Assembly (NCBI GenBank): GCA_016704435.1
Contig: JADJAB010000009.1
Coordinates: forward strand, 114,071 to 178,070
Source of the DNA: Rhodobacter sp.
Lineage (GTDB): Bacteria > Pseudomonadota > Alphaproteobacteria > Rhodobacterales > Rhodobacteraceae
Length of the DNA: 64,000 nucleotides
Direction of reading: 5' to 3'
Shown here: positions 52,888 through 62,056 of the stretch, piece by piece
How positions within the stretch are numbered: the first letter of the stretch is position 1
Layout of the letters: every line of letters begins with the position of its first letter
Made by a program: the position numbers and the translations under genes
Notes under the pieces: generated by a model
What the model was told of the DNA's origin: nothing
Database searches by the model: none
What the model saw: only the letters and a program-made list of their open reading frames with translations

Positions 52888-53654
52888 GCCTGATCGAGAC
52901 GCACCATCTGTGCATCCGGCTGGGCGGGACCGAAGTTCTGCACGACGTCTCGCTGCGGATCGAGCCGGGCGAGATCATCACCATCGTCGGGCCAAACGGC
53001 TCGGGCAAGTCCACGCTGTTGCGCGCGCTTCTGGGCATCGTGCCGGCGGCGGCAGGCAAGGTCGGCCGCGCGCCGGGTCTGCGGGTGGGCTATGTCCCGC
53101 AGCGGCTGCATGTTGACCGGTCGATGCCCATTACGGTGCGACGGTTCCTGTCGCTGCCCGTGCGGGTCCGGGATGCCGAGGCGGCGGCCGTGCTGGCAAA
53201 GGTGGGGATGGACGCCGCGGGCGCTGCGCAGATGGCGGCGCTGTCGGGCGGTCAATTGCAGCGGGTGCTGTTGGCGCGGGCGCTGCTGGGCCGGCCGCAT
53301 CTCTTGATGCTGGACGAGCCGACGCAGGGCCTGGATCAGCCGGGTGAGGCGGGATTCTACCGGCTGATCGAAGAGGTTCGGGCGGAAACCGGGGTGGCGG
53401 TGCTGATGGTCAGCCACGATCTGCATGTGGTGATGGCGGCCAGCGACCGGGTCGTCTGCCTGAACGGCCATGTCTGCTGCGAAGGCACGCCGCAGGTGGT
53501 GTCCTCGGCGCCCGAATACCGGGCGCTGTTCGGGCTGGGCACCCAGGGCGCGCTGGCGCTGTACCGGCACGAGCATGACCATGACCACGCCGCGCCGCAT
53601 GACCATGACCATGACCATGACCACGATCACCACGGACATTCCCATCATGCTTGA
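52884..53654 (+). CDS. znuC: Zinc ABC transporter ATPase with His-rich tail
   Basis: 256 aa. Walker A GPNGSGKST (about residues 37-45), signature LSGGQLQR, Walker B LLMLDEPTQGLD and H-loop VSHDLH. The C-terminus ends in about 28 residues rich in His and Asp (repeated HDHDHD), a likely zinc buffer or sensor on the cytoplasmic side. It powers ZnuB with ZnuA as receptor and overlaps znuB by 8 bases. Confidence 0.94.
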   Translation: MSLIETHHLCIRLGGTEVLHDVSLRIEPGEIITIVGPNGSGKSTLLRALLGIVPAAAGKVGRAPGLRVGYVPQRLHVDRSMPITVRRFLSLPVRVRDAEAAAVLAKVGMDAAGAAQMAALSGGQLQRVLLARALLGRPHLLMLDEPTQGLDQPGEAGFYRLIEEVRAETGVAVLMVSHDLHVVMAASDRVVCLNGHVCCEGTPQVVSSAPEYRALFGLGTQGALALYRHEHDHDHAAPHDHDHDHDHDHHGHSHHA

Positions 53655-54438
53655 CGATTTTCTGGTGCGGGCGGGGCTGGCGGGGGTAGGGCTGTCGCTG
53701 GCGACGGGGCCGCTTGGCGCCTTCGTGGTCTGGCGGCGGATGGCCTATTTCGGCGATGCCACGGCCCATGCGGCGGTGCTGGGCGTGGCGCTGGCGCTGG
53801 CGACCGACCTGCCGATCGCCGCCGGCACGCTGGTGGTGGCGCTGGCGATGGCGGTGACGGTGGCCTGGCTGGCCGCACGGGGCTGGGCGATGGACACCAC
53901 GCTGGGCGTCCTGGCGCATTCGGCGCTGGCCTTCGGGCTGGTCGCGGTCAGCTTCTTTCCCGAGGTGCGGACCGACCTGTCGGCCTATCTCTTCGGCGAT
54001 ATCCTTGCGGTGACCACGGCCGACCTGGGCCTGATCTGGGGCGGAGCAGCGGTGGTCGTGGCACTTCTGGTCTGGCGCTGGCAGGCGCTGCTGACCTCCA
54101 CGCTGAACGAAGACCTGGCCCATTCGGCCGGTCTGAACCCCGACCGCGAGCGGCTGATCCTGACCCTGGCGCTGGCCGTGGTGGTGGCCGTCGCGCTGAA
54201 GGTGGTGGGGGCGCTCTTGATCGCGGCGATGCTGATCATTCCGGCGGCGGCGGCGCGCGGGCTGGCGCGCAGCCCCGAGGGCATGGCGCTGGGCGCGGTG
54301 GCGGCAGGGGCGGCGGCGGCGCTGGCCGGGCTGCAGCTGTCGATGTGGCAGGACACGCCCGCCGGCCCTTCGATCATCGTGGCGGCGGCCCTGATCTTCG
54401 CCGTCGCGGCCGCCTTCGGACGGATGCGGTCGGGCTGA
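53647..54438 (+). CDS. znuB: Zinc ABC transporter permease
   Basis: 263 aa with about eight helices; ABC-3 family. ATHAAVLGVALALATDLPI and LVVALLVWRWQALL segments, and the cytoplasmic EDLAHSAGLNPDRERL loop that contacts the ATPase. Last gene of zur-znuC-znuB. Confidence 0.94.
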   Translation: MLDDFLVRAGLAGVGLSLATGPLGAFVVWRRMAYFGDATAHAAVLGVALALATDLPIAAGTLVVALAMAVTVAWLAARGWAMDTTLGVLAHSALAFGLVAVSFFPEVRTDLSAYLFGDILAVTTADLGLIWGGAAVVVALLVWRWQALLTSTLNEDLAHSAGLNPDRERLILTLALAVVVAVALKVVGALLIAAMLIIPAAAARGLARSPEGMALGAVAAGAAAALAGLQLSMWQDTPAGPSIIVAAALIFAVAAAFGRMRSG

Positions 54439-54546
54439 TCCGCAATTGCCCCACCACCGCCCGACGCCTGCCCCATTTCCCGGCTAGACCGGCAGTCGAG
54501 CGGGGCCGCAAGGCCCCATTGCGCGTGTATTCAGGGGGCTGAAGCC

Positions 54547-55614
54547 ATGTTTCGTGTCGGCGTCTTCGCGATGGGTCTGATCGTTCCGCTGTTCTTCGCG
54601 GGGGCCTATCTTGCCTTTGATTTCTGGAATGTGAACCGCATGGCGCGGATGGGCGACGGCGATGGCGTCAGTGTCAGCGAATACATGTCGGGCTGGATGT
54701 CGCTGGCCGGAGTAGGCGGCAACGGCGGCAGCGGCGAGGCGACCGAAATGCCCTCGGACCTGGCAATGATGCTGCCCAAGGCGCCCGAAGGCTGGACCAT
54801 GCGCCCGACCGAACCGGGCGACCTGGATGCCTTTCTGCCCGCAGAAGGCAGCGAAAAGGCCCTGCGCGAGGTGCGCGCCGCGATCAACCCACGCGGCGGC
54901 AATGGCGTCAGGGAAGTGCGGATGACCTATGCGAACGGCGCCCGCAAGGTGGTGTTCGAACTGGTCCGCTACCCCGATTTCGTGTTCACCAGCTTTGCCG
55001 CGGCGCATCTGAAGATGGAACTGCAGATGAACAGCAGCCGCTTTTCGGGGCGCGGCTTCATGACCGTGCGCGGGATGGAGATCAACGAAAACGAGCTGCC
55101 CGACGAGATCGGCCTGCGCTATCTTGTCGGCGATGTGGCTGGCCAGATCTGGCTGCGGGCGCTGGCGCCGCGCACGATGACCGATCAGGATCTGCTGCCG
55201 TTCTTCGAGACCCTGCATGTGCCGGCGATGAATGCCAATGTGATCGAGAAAGTGGCCGGCATGGGCGAAGTGCCGGTAATCGTCGTGGCCTCGGTGCTGG
55301 AAGAGGAAACCCGCGCAATCTGGGCCGCCGAACGCGACGCCGAGGCTGCAAAAGAGGCCGAAGCACGCGCCGCAAGGGAGGCCGAGCGCGCGGCCCAGGA
55401 AGAGGTCGCGCGGCTCGCCGAAGAAGAAGAGGCGAAGATCAAGGAAGAGCGCGCCAAGGGGATCGAGCGCGACGAAGAGACCGGCGTGAAGGTCCGCAAG
55501 GGCACCGGCAAGGAGAAGAAGCCGGCCAAGAAGATCGGCGGCTTCGGAGACGAGGGCTGCACGACCGACGGTGGCCGCAAGGTCTGCGGCGTGGGCGACG
55601 CGGCCGAAGAGTAG
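54547..55614 (+). CDS. Membrane-anchored protein with charged coiled coil, function unknown
   Basis: 355 aa. One N-terminal helix (VGVFAMGLIVPLFFAGAYLAFDFW) and a soluble domain to about residue 240. Then a long Ala/Glu/Arg coiled coil (about residues 255-300), a Lys-rich stretch, and a C-terminal Gly-rich tail with two Cys (GDEGCTTDGGRKVCGVG). I do not recognise a family. It is single between the zinc operon and a terminator. Confidence 0.7.
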   Translation: MFRVGVFAMGLIVPLFFAGAYLAFDFWNVNRMARMGDGDGVSVSEYMSGWMSLAGVGGNGGSGEATEMPSDLAMMLPKAPEGWTMRPTEPGDLDAFLPAEGSEKALREVRAAINPRGGNGVREVRMTYANGARKVVFELVRYPDFVFTSFAAAHLKMELQMNSSRFSGRGFMTVRGMEINENELPDEIGLRYLVGDVAGQIWLRALAPRTMTDQDLLPFFETLHVPAMNANVIEKVAGMGEVPVIVVASVLEEETRAIWAAERDAEAAKEAEARAAREAERAAQEEVARLAEEEEAKIKEERAKGIERDEETGVKVRKGTGKEKKPAKKIGGFGDEGCTTDGGRKVCGVGDAAEE

Positions 55615-55636
55615 CCGCCGGGCCAACCCCATTTAG

Positions 55637-55663
55637 CGAAAAACGGCCCCGAAGGGCCGCGTT
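55637..55663 (+). terminator. Hairpin terminator after the coiled-coil protein
   Basis: GAAAAACGGCCC-CGAA-GGGCCGCGTTT: a 6-bp G/C stem flanked by an A-run on one side and GTTT on the other. It could stop transcription from both converging genes. Confidence 0.65.
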
Positions 55664-55686
55664 TGCGTCTTTTGCGGGCGTTGGGT

Positions 55687-56553
55687 TCAGCCCATGTGGG
55701 GTTCCATGCTCTCCAGCTGTTCCTGCGTGGCGCCGACGCGGAACCAGCTGTCGCCATCTGCTTCGCGCACCAGCATCAGCATGCCGGAGTCCAGCGCCAC
55801 CTTCTTTTCGCCGATGCCGAGGAAGCCGCCGACATCGACCACCGCGCCTTCGATCTTGCCATCGGTGCCAACCGCCACGGCGCTGATTTCGCCGACGTCC
55901 TCATCGTTCGGGCCGTAGACACGCATGCCGATCAGGTCATCCTCGACCCAGGTCGACAGATCGACCGTCTCGCCCGGCAGCGGATCGGCCTGCGGCTCGG
56001 TGACCGAGGTCACGGCCTCTTGCGTCGCAGGGTCCGCAATCGGTGGTTCGGCCTTGGTCAGTGCGGGATCCGCGGCAGGGTCGGCGGTGGGCTCGGCGGC
56101 CTCGAACACCATTTCGGGGTCGAAGGCGGGTGCCGCCTCCAGCGACGCAGAGGTGCCGTGGAAGACGATGAAGTAGTCGTCCGGGCTGTTGGTATCGGGC
56201 ACCAGCGTCAGCTCGTTCAGCGCCACGGCCACGGTTTTCTCACCGATCCCGAGGAAGCCGCCGACATCGACCAGAACCGCCTCGGTATCGCCCGAAAGGC
56301 TGATCATGAGGTCGTTGATCTCGCCGGCGTTCTGCCAGGCGGCATCGGCCTCGGCGATAGCCTCGGTCGACATGCCGGTGGTGTCGGCTTCGGTCACATA
56401 GACCGTCTTGCCGATGAAATCCGAGGCGCGGACGCCCTGTTCGATGCCAGGCAGATAGGTCTGGCGTTCGGCTTCATGCGAGTCCGCGAGCGCGGGAAAG
56501 GCCACCAGGGCCAGCGCCGAAGCGGCAACGGTGTTCGCGAGCAGGGTCTTCAT
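55687..56553 (-). CDS. Exported protein with two PRC-barrel domains
   Basis: 288 aa with a signal peptide (LLANTVAASALALVAFPALADS). Two PRC-barrel-like domains (about residues 42-115 and 195-280) both contain VDVGGFLGIGEK, separated by an acidic Pro/Ala-rich linker (EPTADPAADPALTKAEPP). PRC-barrels bind metals or proteins; exported tandem forms are common in Rhodobacterales but have no assigned function. The repeat suggests internal duplication. Confidence 0.82.
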   Translation of the reverse strand: MKTLLANTVAASALALVAFPALADSHEAERQTYLPGIEQGVRASDFIGKTVYVTEADTTGMSTEAIAEADAAWQNAGEINDLMISLSGDTEAVLVDVGGFLGIGEKTVAVALNELTLVPDTNSPDDYFIVFHGTSASLEAAPAFDPEMVFEAAEPTADPAADPALTKAEPPIADPATQEAVTSVTEPQADPLPGETVDLSTWVEDDLIGMRVYGPNDEDVGEISAVAVGTDGKIEGAVVDVGGFLGIGEKKVALDSGMLMLVREADGDSWFRVGATQEQLESMEPHMG

Positions 56554-56800
56554 CTTGGGTCTCCTGTTGCATCATTTGGCCCGCAGGCCGGGATGGCAGA
56601 CCAACGCCCCCGCAGCCCGCCGGTTTCACGCCCGCCGGTCACGATGTTTTCACTGCCCTGCCGGGAACCGTCTGGCGACTTGCCGCGCGCGGATGCGGGC
56701 CCCGGGTGTCGTTTTCGGATGCGAAGGGTCGGGCCGGCTTGCCCTATGGCGGCGCGCTCTGGCAGATATGGGCCGGAACATTGCCGGGGGAGTCGGTCCG

Positions 56801-59298
56801 ATGAAGACGCATGTGAAGGCGCTGGTGGTTGGCGGTGGCGCGGTGGGCACGGGCATCGCCTATCATCTGGCCAAGGCGGGCTGGGACACCATGCTGGTCG
56901 AGCGGGATGAGCTGACCTCCGGTTCAACCTGGCATGCGGCGGGGCTTCTGCCCTTGTTCAACATGAGCTATGCGACGACCCACATCCACAAATACTCGGT
57001 CGATTTCTACAAGGGGCTGGAGGCCGAGACCGGCCTGGACGCAGGTTTCTACGTCGTCGGCAACCTGCGCATGGCGCAGCGCAAGGAACGGATGGATGAG
57101 TATATGCTCTACTCCTCCGTTGCCGAGACTGCGGGCGTTTACCACGAATTCCTGACGCCCAAAGAGATGAAAGACCGCTGGCCGCTGTTGCGCACCGATG
57201 ATCTGGTCGGCGCGCTCTATCACCCGCAGGACGGCTACATCAATCCGGCCGACGTGACGCAGGCGATGGCCAAGGGCGCGCGCCAGCACGGCGCCACGTT
57301 CGAGCGCAAGATCCAGGTCGACGGCTATCGCTGGACCGGGTCGGAATGGATCGTGTCGGTCACCCGGATGGTGGAACAGGGCGGCAATCTGGTGCCTTCG
57401 GACGAGAAATACGAGATCCACGCCGAACATGTGGTGACCGCGACCGGCAACCACGCCCAACGCACCGCACGGCTGCTCGGGATCAAGACCCCGGCCATTC
57501 CGGTGGAACACCAGTATATCGTGACCGAACCCGACCCGATGCTGGTCGAATACCGCAAGAACAACCCCGAACACCCCGTCCTGCGTGACGCCGATGCCAA
57601 GTGGTATGTGCGCGAAGAACGCGGCGGCTGGATCCTTGGGCCCTATGAATACGGCGCGCCTGCGCGGTTTGAATATGACGTGCCGCAGGGCTTCCGCGCT
57701 GATCTGTTCCCCTGGATCTGGAGCGGATCGAGGCGGAATACATGTCGATGATCCATCGCCTGCCATCGTCGGAAACCGTCGGCCTGAAGGACGATTTCAA
57801 CGGCCCGATCTGCTATACCCCCGATGGCAATCCGCTGGTCGGCCCTGCGCCGGGCCTGCGCAACATGTGGCTGGCCGAAGGGTTTTCGTTCGGCATCACC
57901 GCGGCGGGTGGCACCGGCCATTACCTTGCCCAGTTGATGACCGAAGGTGAGGCCGAAATCGACATGGCCAGCCTTGACCCCAAGCGCTACGGCAATTGGA
58001 TGACCACCGAATACGCCGCGCGGAAGAACGAGGAATGCTACAACCACGTCTTCATCCTGCACCACCCGGACGAAGAGCGCGCCGATTGCCGCCCCCTGCG
58101 CACCGCCCCCGCCTATGACCGCCAGATCGGCATGGGTGCCCAGATGGGCCAGGTGAACGGCTGGGAACGGCCCAACTATTACGGCCCCAAGGATGCGCCC
58201 GAAGGCTTTGACCACGACAGCCGCAGCTTCCGCCGCGGCGCCTGGTGGCCCTTCGCGGTGGAAGAGGCGAAAGCCGTGCGCAATACCGTGGGTGTCATCG
58301 ACGCCTCGGCCTTTACCAAGCACCTCTTGCGTGGGCCGGGGGCGACCGCCTTCCTCGACCATTTCACCTGCAACAAGCTGCCGAACGTCGGCCGCATCAA
58401 CCTGACCTATGCGCTGACCGACCATGGCACCACCCGCACCGAATACACCATCGTGCGGTTGGCGCAGGACGAATACTATCTGATCTCGGCCGGCGCCTGG
58501 ACGGCCTATGACTATGATTTCCTGAAGAAATCGGCCGAAGACTTCATCGCCGCCGGTGGTGCGCATATCGACATCCATGACATCACCACGCAATGGGGCG
58601 TCTATGCGCTGGCCGGGCCGAACGCACGCGCCCTGCTGAAAGACATCGTCAAGGACAGCGATCCCGAGACGGTTCTCGGCAACAAGCGCTTCCCCTGGCT
58701 TTCCTACCGCGACATCGAGCTGGGCATGTGCCCGGTCCGCGCCGTGCGCGTGGCCTATACCGGCGAGCTTGGCTGGGAGTTGCATTACCCGATCGAATTC
58801 GGCCGCTATCTCTGGGACCTGCTCTGGTCGGTCGGTGAAAAGCACGGGCTGAAGGGTGTCGGCGCGCGGGCGCAGAACTGGCTGCGGCAGGAAAAATCCT
58901 ACCGCGCCTTCGGCAACGAGCTGGGCCGCGACGCGACGCCGTTGGAAGCCGCGCTGGACCGCTTCGTCGACCTCTCCAAGGACTTCAACGGCAAGGCCAG
59001 AATGCTGGAAACCGGCATCCGCTCGAAATGCGTCACCGTGCTGATCGACGGGCCGGAGGATACCGACCCCTGGGGCAAGGAGGCCCTGTTGGTGAACGGG
59101 ACAAAGGTCGGGCGGCTGACCTCGGGCGGCTATTCCGTGGCCTTCGGCAAGCAGATCGGCATGGGTTATGTCCGCCCCGATCTGGCCGAGGCGGGGACGA
59201 AGCTGAAGGTCAAGATCCTGCGCCAGGAATGGGACGTGGTGGTGGTCGAGGACAGTCCCTTCGACCCAAGCAACGCCCGTATCCGGGTGGACGGCTGA
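56801..59298 (+). pseudogene. Dimethylglycine/sarcosine dehydrogenase-like FAD-GcvT protein, frameshifted
   Basis: N-terminal FAD-dependent amine oxidase domain (VVGGGAVGTGIAYHLAKAGW; STWHAAGLLPLF, where the His normally carries covalent FAD) and C-terminal GcvT-like folate-binding domain (WWPFAVEEAKAVRNTVGVID, TGELGWELHYP, ARAQNWLRQEKSYRAFGNEL). The frame breaks at a CCCC run (57709-57712): adding one C restores FPLDLERIEAEYMSMIHRLP and a protein of about 832 aa, normal for the family. It would demethylate dimethylglycine, sarcosine or related amines, passing the C1 unit to folate, and would complement the betaine-type genes at 14387-19453. Real mutation or base error. Confidence 0.86.
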
Positions 59299-59302
59299 AA
59301 CT

Positions 59303-59361
59303 GGGGGCCAAAATCCTTCGAAAGATTCTACAATTCTCTTCGAAGAAAAATTGGCCCCTTC
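59303..59361. terminator. Long imperfect inverted repeat after the dehydrogenase gene
   Basis: GGGGCCAA (59304-59312 region) with TTCGAA nearby is mirrored by TTCGAAG and TTGGCCCC ending near 59358, giving a long hairpin with an internal mismatch block and an AT-rich loop. GAAAAATTGGCC on one arm supplies T/A-rich flanks. It looks like a bidirectional or REP-like terminator of the type frequent in Rhodobacteraceae. Confidence 0.6.
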
Positions 59362-59392
59362 CCATTCCCGGCGCACCCAGCCAAAAAGTCGC

Positions 59393-60307
59393 ATGACCAG
59401 ATCGCGCCCATTCTGGCTTCTTGCTGCCCCGGCGATCTTCCTGATCCTTTGGTCGGCCGGCTTTGCCGTGGCCAAGATCGCCGTCCTTCATGCCGCCCCG
59501 CTGACAGTTCTGGCCCTGCGCTATGCCCTTCTGATTGGACTGCTGGGGCCGCTGGCGCTGATCCTGCGGGTGCCGTTTCCGTCCTGGCGGGGTGTTCGGG
59601 ACGTGGCAGTGGTGGGGTTCGCGATCCAGGTCGTCTATTTCGGCCTGTGCTATCTGGCCTTCAAATCCGGCGTCTCGGCCGGCGGCGTGGCGATCGTCGT
59701 CTGCCTGCAGCCGATCCTCGTGGCCCTGGTCGCGCCGCGCTTCGTGGGCGAAAGGATCTCGGCGCGTGGCTGGCTGGGCTTGGGGCTTGGCCTTGCCGGA
59801 GCGGCAATGGTGGTCTTCGGGCGCGGGTCGGTCGCGGTGGAAAACCTCTTCGGTCTGGCCTGCACCGTCCTGGCGCTGCTGGGGATCACCGGCGGCACCC
59901 TTTATGAAAAGCGTTTCGGTGCGGGTCACCATCCGGTTGCCGCGAACCTGATCCAATATGCCGTCGGGGCGCTTTTCTGCGTGCCGCTGGCGTTGGCGCT
60001 GGAAGATCCGTCGGTCGACTGGGCGCCCGAGTTCATCGCGGCGATGGCCTATCTGGTGCTGGCCAATTCGCTTCTGGCGATCACGCTTCTGCTGGCGATG
60101 ATCCGGGCCGGAGAGGTGGCCCGGGTGTCGGCCCTGTTCTACCTGGTTCCGGCCCTGTCGGCATTGTTCGCCTGGCCGCTGCTGGGCGAGGCGATGCCGC
60201 CCCTGGGCTGGGCCGGCATGGCGCTGGCCGCTTTCGGCGTGGCGCTGGTCAGCCGGAAAGGCGGGGCACCGCCAGCCCCAGCCGCGCCGCCAGCGCCGCA
60301 AGCGTAG
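59393..60307 (+). CDS. EamA/DMT-family transporter
   Basis: 304 aa from ATG 59393; ten helices in two EamA halves (second begins NLFGLACTVLALLGITGG). It ends in an Ala/Pro-rich tail. Probable metabolite exporter with unknown substrate. Its last 59 bases overlap the 3' end of hisG on the opposite strand, so the proline-rich tail may be loosely constrained. Confidence 0.87.
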   Translation: MTRSRPFWLLAAPAIFLILWSAGFAVAKIAVLHAAPLTVLALRYALLIGLLGPLALILRVPFPSWRGVRDVAVVGFAIQVVYFGLCYLAFKSGVSAGGVAIVVCLQPILVALVAPRFVGERISARGWLGLGLGLAGAAMVVFGRGSVAVENLFGLACTVLALLGITGGTLYEKRFGAGHHPVAANLIQYAVGALFCVPLALALEDPSVDWAPEFIAAMAYLVLANSLLAITLLLAMIRAGEVARVSALFYLVPALSALFAWPLLGEAMPPLGWAGMALAAFGVALVSRKGGAPPAPAAPPAPQA

Positions 60308-60968
60308 CGGCTCTGCCCGACCAATCCGCCCTGCGCGCGGCGTATAGCGTGGCTTGCGAGCGGTGGATCAGCCCGTCGGCCAGCATCTTGAGGTGGTTCG
60401 CCCGCAGCGTCTCGCCCGATGAGGTGATATCGGCAATCGCCTCGGCGGTCAGGTTCTTGACGGTGCCTTCGGTCGCGCCCTGGCTGTCGACCAGAGCGTA
60501 GTCGGCCACGCCATTGGCGGTCAGGAAGTCGCGCACCAGGCGGTGGTATTTGGTGGCGATCCGCAGCCGGTGGCCATGGGTCGCGCGGAAGGCGGCGGCG
60601 GCGGCGTCCAGATCATCCAGGGTATCGACGTCGATCCAGGCGGCGGGCACGGCGAGCACCAGGTCGGCATGGCCAAAGCCCATCGCCGCCCAGTCCACAA
60701 CCTGTGCGGCCCAATCTGGCAGCTTGTCTCGGACGAGGTCGGAGCCGGTCACCCCAAGATGGATGCGGCCTGCGGCCAGTTCGCGCGGGATCTCTCCGGC
60801 AGAAAGCAGCACCAGTTCCACGTCTTGAATGCCCTGAACGGCGCCGGAATATTCGCGTTCATTCCCGGTGCGGACCATGGTCAGCCCGCGCGCACCGAAC
60901 CAGTCAAAGGTCTTTTCCATCAGCCGCCCTTTGGACGGCACACCGATCTTCAGCATCGCGCGGGTCAT
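60249..60968 (-). CDS. hisG: ATP phosphoribosyltransferase, short (HisG-S) form
   Basis: 239 aa, first step of histidine synthesis (ATP + PRPP). Short form lacking the regulatory domain, which is why HisZ is encoded beside it. IGVPSKGRLMEKT at the N-terminus, LGVTGSDLVRDKLPDW and the PRPP loop region VDSQGATEGTVKNLTAEAIAD are visible. Its start overlaps the hisZ stop (ATGA). Operon hisS-hisZ-hisG. Confidence 0.94.
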   Translation of the reverse strand: MTRAMLKIGVPSKGRLMEKTFDWFGARGLTMVRTGNEREYSGAVQGIQDVELVLLSAGEIPRELAAGRIHLGVTGSDLVRDKLPDWAAQVVDWAAMGFGHADLVLAVPAAWIDVDTLDDLDAAAAAFRATHGHRLRIATKYHRLVRDFLTANGVADYALVDSQGATEGTVKNLTAEAIADITSSGETLRANHLKMLADGLIHRSQATLYAARRADWSGRAATLAALAARLGLAVPRLSG

Positions 60969-62056
60969 CTTTGCCCCCCCCTGAGCCGCGCGACCAATCC
61001 GGGGCGGATGATGCCGCCGACGGCGGGAATCGACCGGCCCGCGCCGAGAACGGCGGTCAGCGCGTCATAGCGGCCACCGCTGGCGATCGGGGGCAGGTCA
61101 TCGGGGCCGTGCAGAGAGAAGACGAAGCCGTCGTAATATTCCAGCGTTGTGCGGCCGTGGCTGGCCTCGAACGGCAGGGTGTCTACGTCGATGCCGTTTG
61201 CGGCCAGCGCGCCCAGCCGGGCCTCGAACCGGTCAACGGCGGGGGTGATGGCGGGCAGCATCGGGGCGATGCCGCGCAGATGCGAAAGCGCCGCGCATGA
61301 GGGCGCCTCAAGCGACAAGAGATCGTAGAGGAGGGCGGCTTCGGGCGCGGCGATGGCGGGGGCCCTGGCGTCTTCCAAGAGCGCCTCGGCGCGGGCGGCG
61401 ATGTCTTCGGCGCTGCGCAGGCCGACCAGCGGCCCGGCGGCGGTGATCAGGGCTTGCGGCGCGTCCGAGGCAAGGCGTTGCAGCAGGGCCGCGCGAGCCG
61501 GGGGCACGGGCGCCCGGCCGGCAAAGCGGTCCAGAAGCGCGCGAAAGCGGCGGGGGCGCCAGATGTGGCGCTGCAGGGCGGCCTTGCGGCGGTCGGTGGT
61601 CGAAAGCCCGCGCACGGCGGCCATCAGGATGCCGATGTCGCCGGTGGCGGGGCGCAGGTTCAGGTCGGCCAGCAGGGTCGAGAACAGGGCAAAAACCTCG
61701 GCATCGGCCTGCGGGGCGTCGCGGTCAAACACTTCATACCCCACCTGCATGTATTCGCGGGCGCGGCCGTCGAGGTGTTCCTGACGGCGAAACACCTCGC
61801 CCATATAGGCATAGCGGGCGGGGTCGGCGCCGCCTTTCATATGGGCCTGCACCACCGGCACGGTGAAATCGGGGCGCAGCATCATCTCGCCGTTCAGCGG
61901 GTCGGCGGTGATATAGGCGCGGGCGCGGATATCCTCGCCGTAAAGATCCAGCAGGATGTCGGCGGGCAAGAGGATGTCGGCCTCGACCGGGGCGGCGCCT
62001 GCGTGCAGAAGGGCGGCGTGCAGGCGTTCGGCTTCGGCGCGGATCGCGGCTTTCAT
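60965..62056 (-). CDS. hisZ: ATP phosphoribosyltransferase regulatory subunit HisZ
   Basis: 363 aa from ATG 62056, which overlaps the hisS stop. Class II tRNA-synthetase-like fold without tRNA charging: [41 protein letters not shown] and the C-terminal [16 protein letters not shown]. It forms an octamer with HisG-S and mediates histidine feedback. Confidence 0.93.
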   Translation of the reverse strand: MKAAIRAEAERLHAALLHAGAAPVEADILLPADILLDLYGEDIRARAYITADPLNGEMMLRPDFTVPVVQAHMKGGADPARYAYMGEVFRRQEHLDGRAREYMQVGYEVFDRDAPQADAEVFALFSTLLADLNLRPATGDIGILMAAVRGLSTTDRRKAALQRHIWRPRRFRALLDRFAGRAPVPPARAALLQRLASDAPQALITAAGPLVGLRSAEDIAARAEALLEDARAPAIAAPEAALLYDLLSLEAPSCAALSHLRGIAPMLPAITPAVDRFEARLGALAANGIDVDTLPFEASHGRTTLEYYDGFVFSLHGPDDLPPIASGGRYDALTAVLGAGRSIPAVGGIIRPGLVARLRGGQR

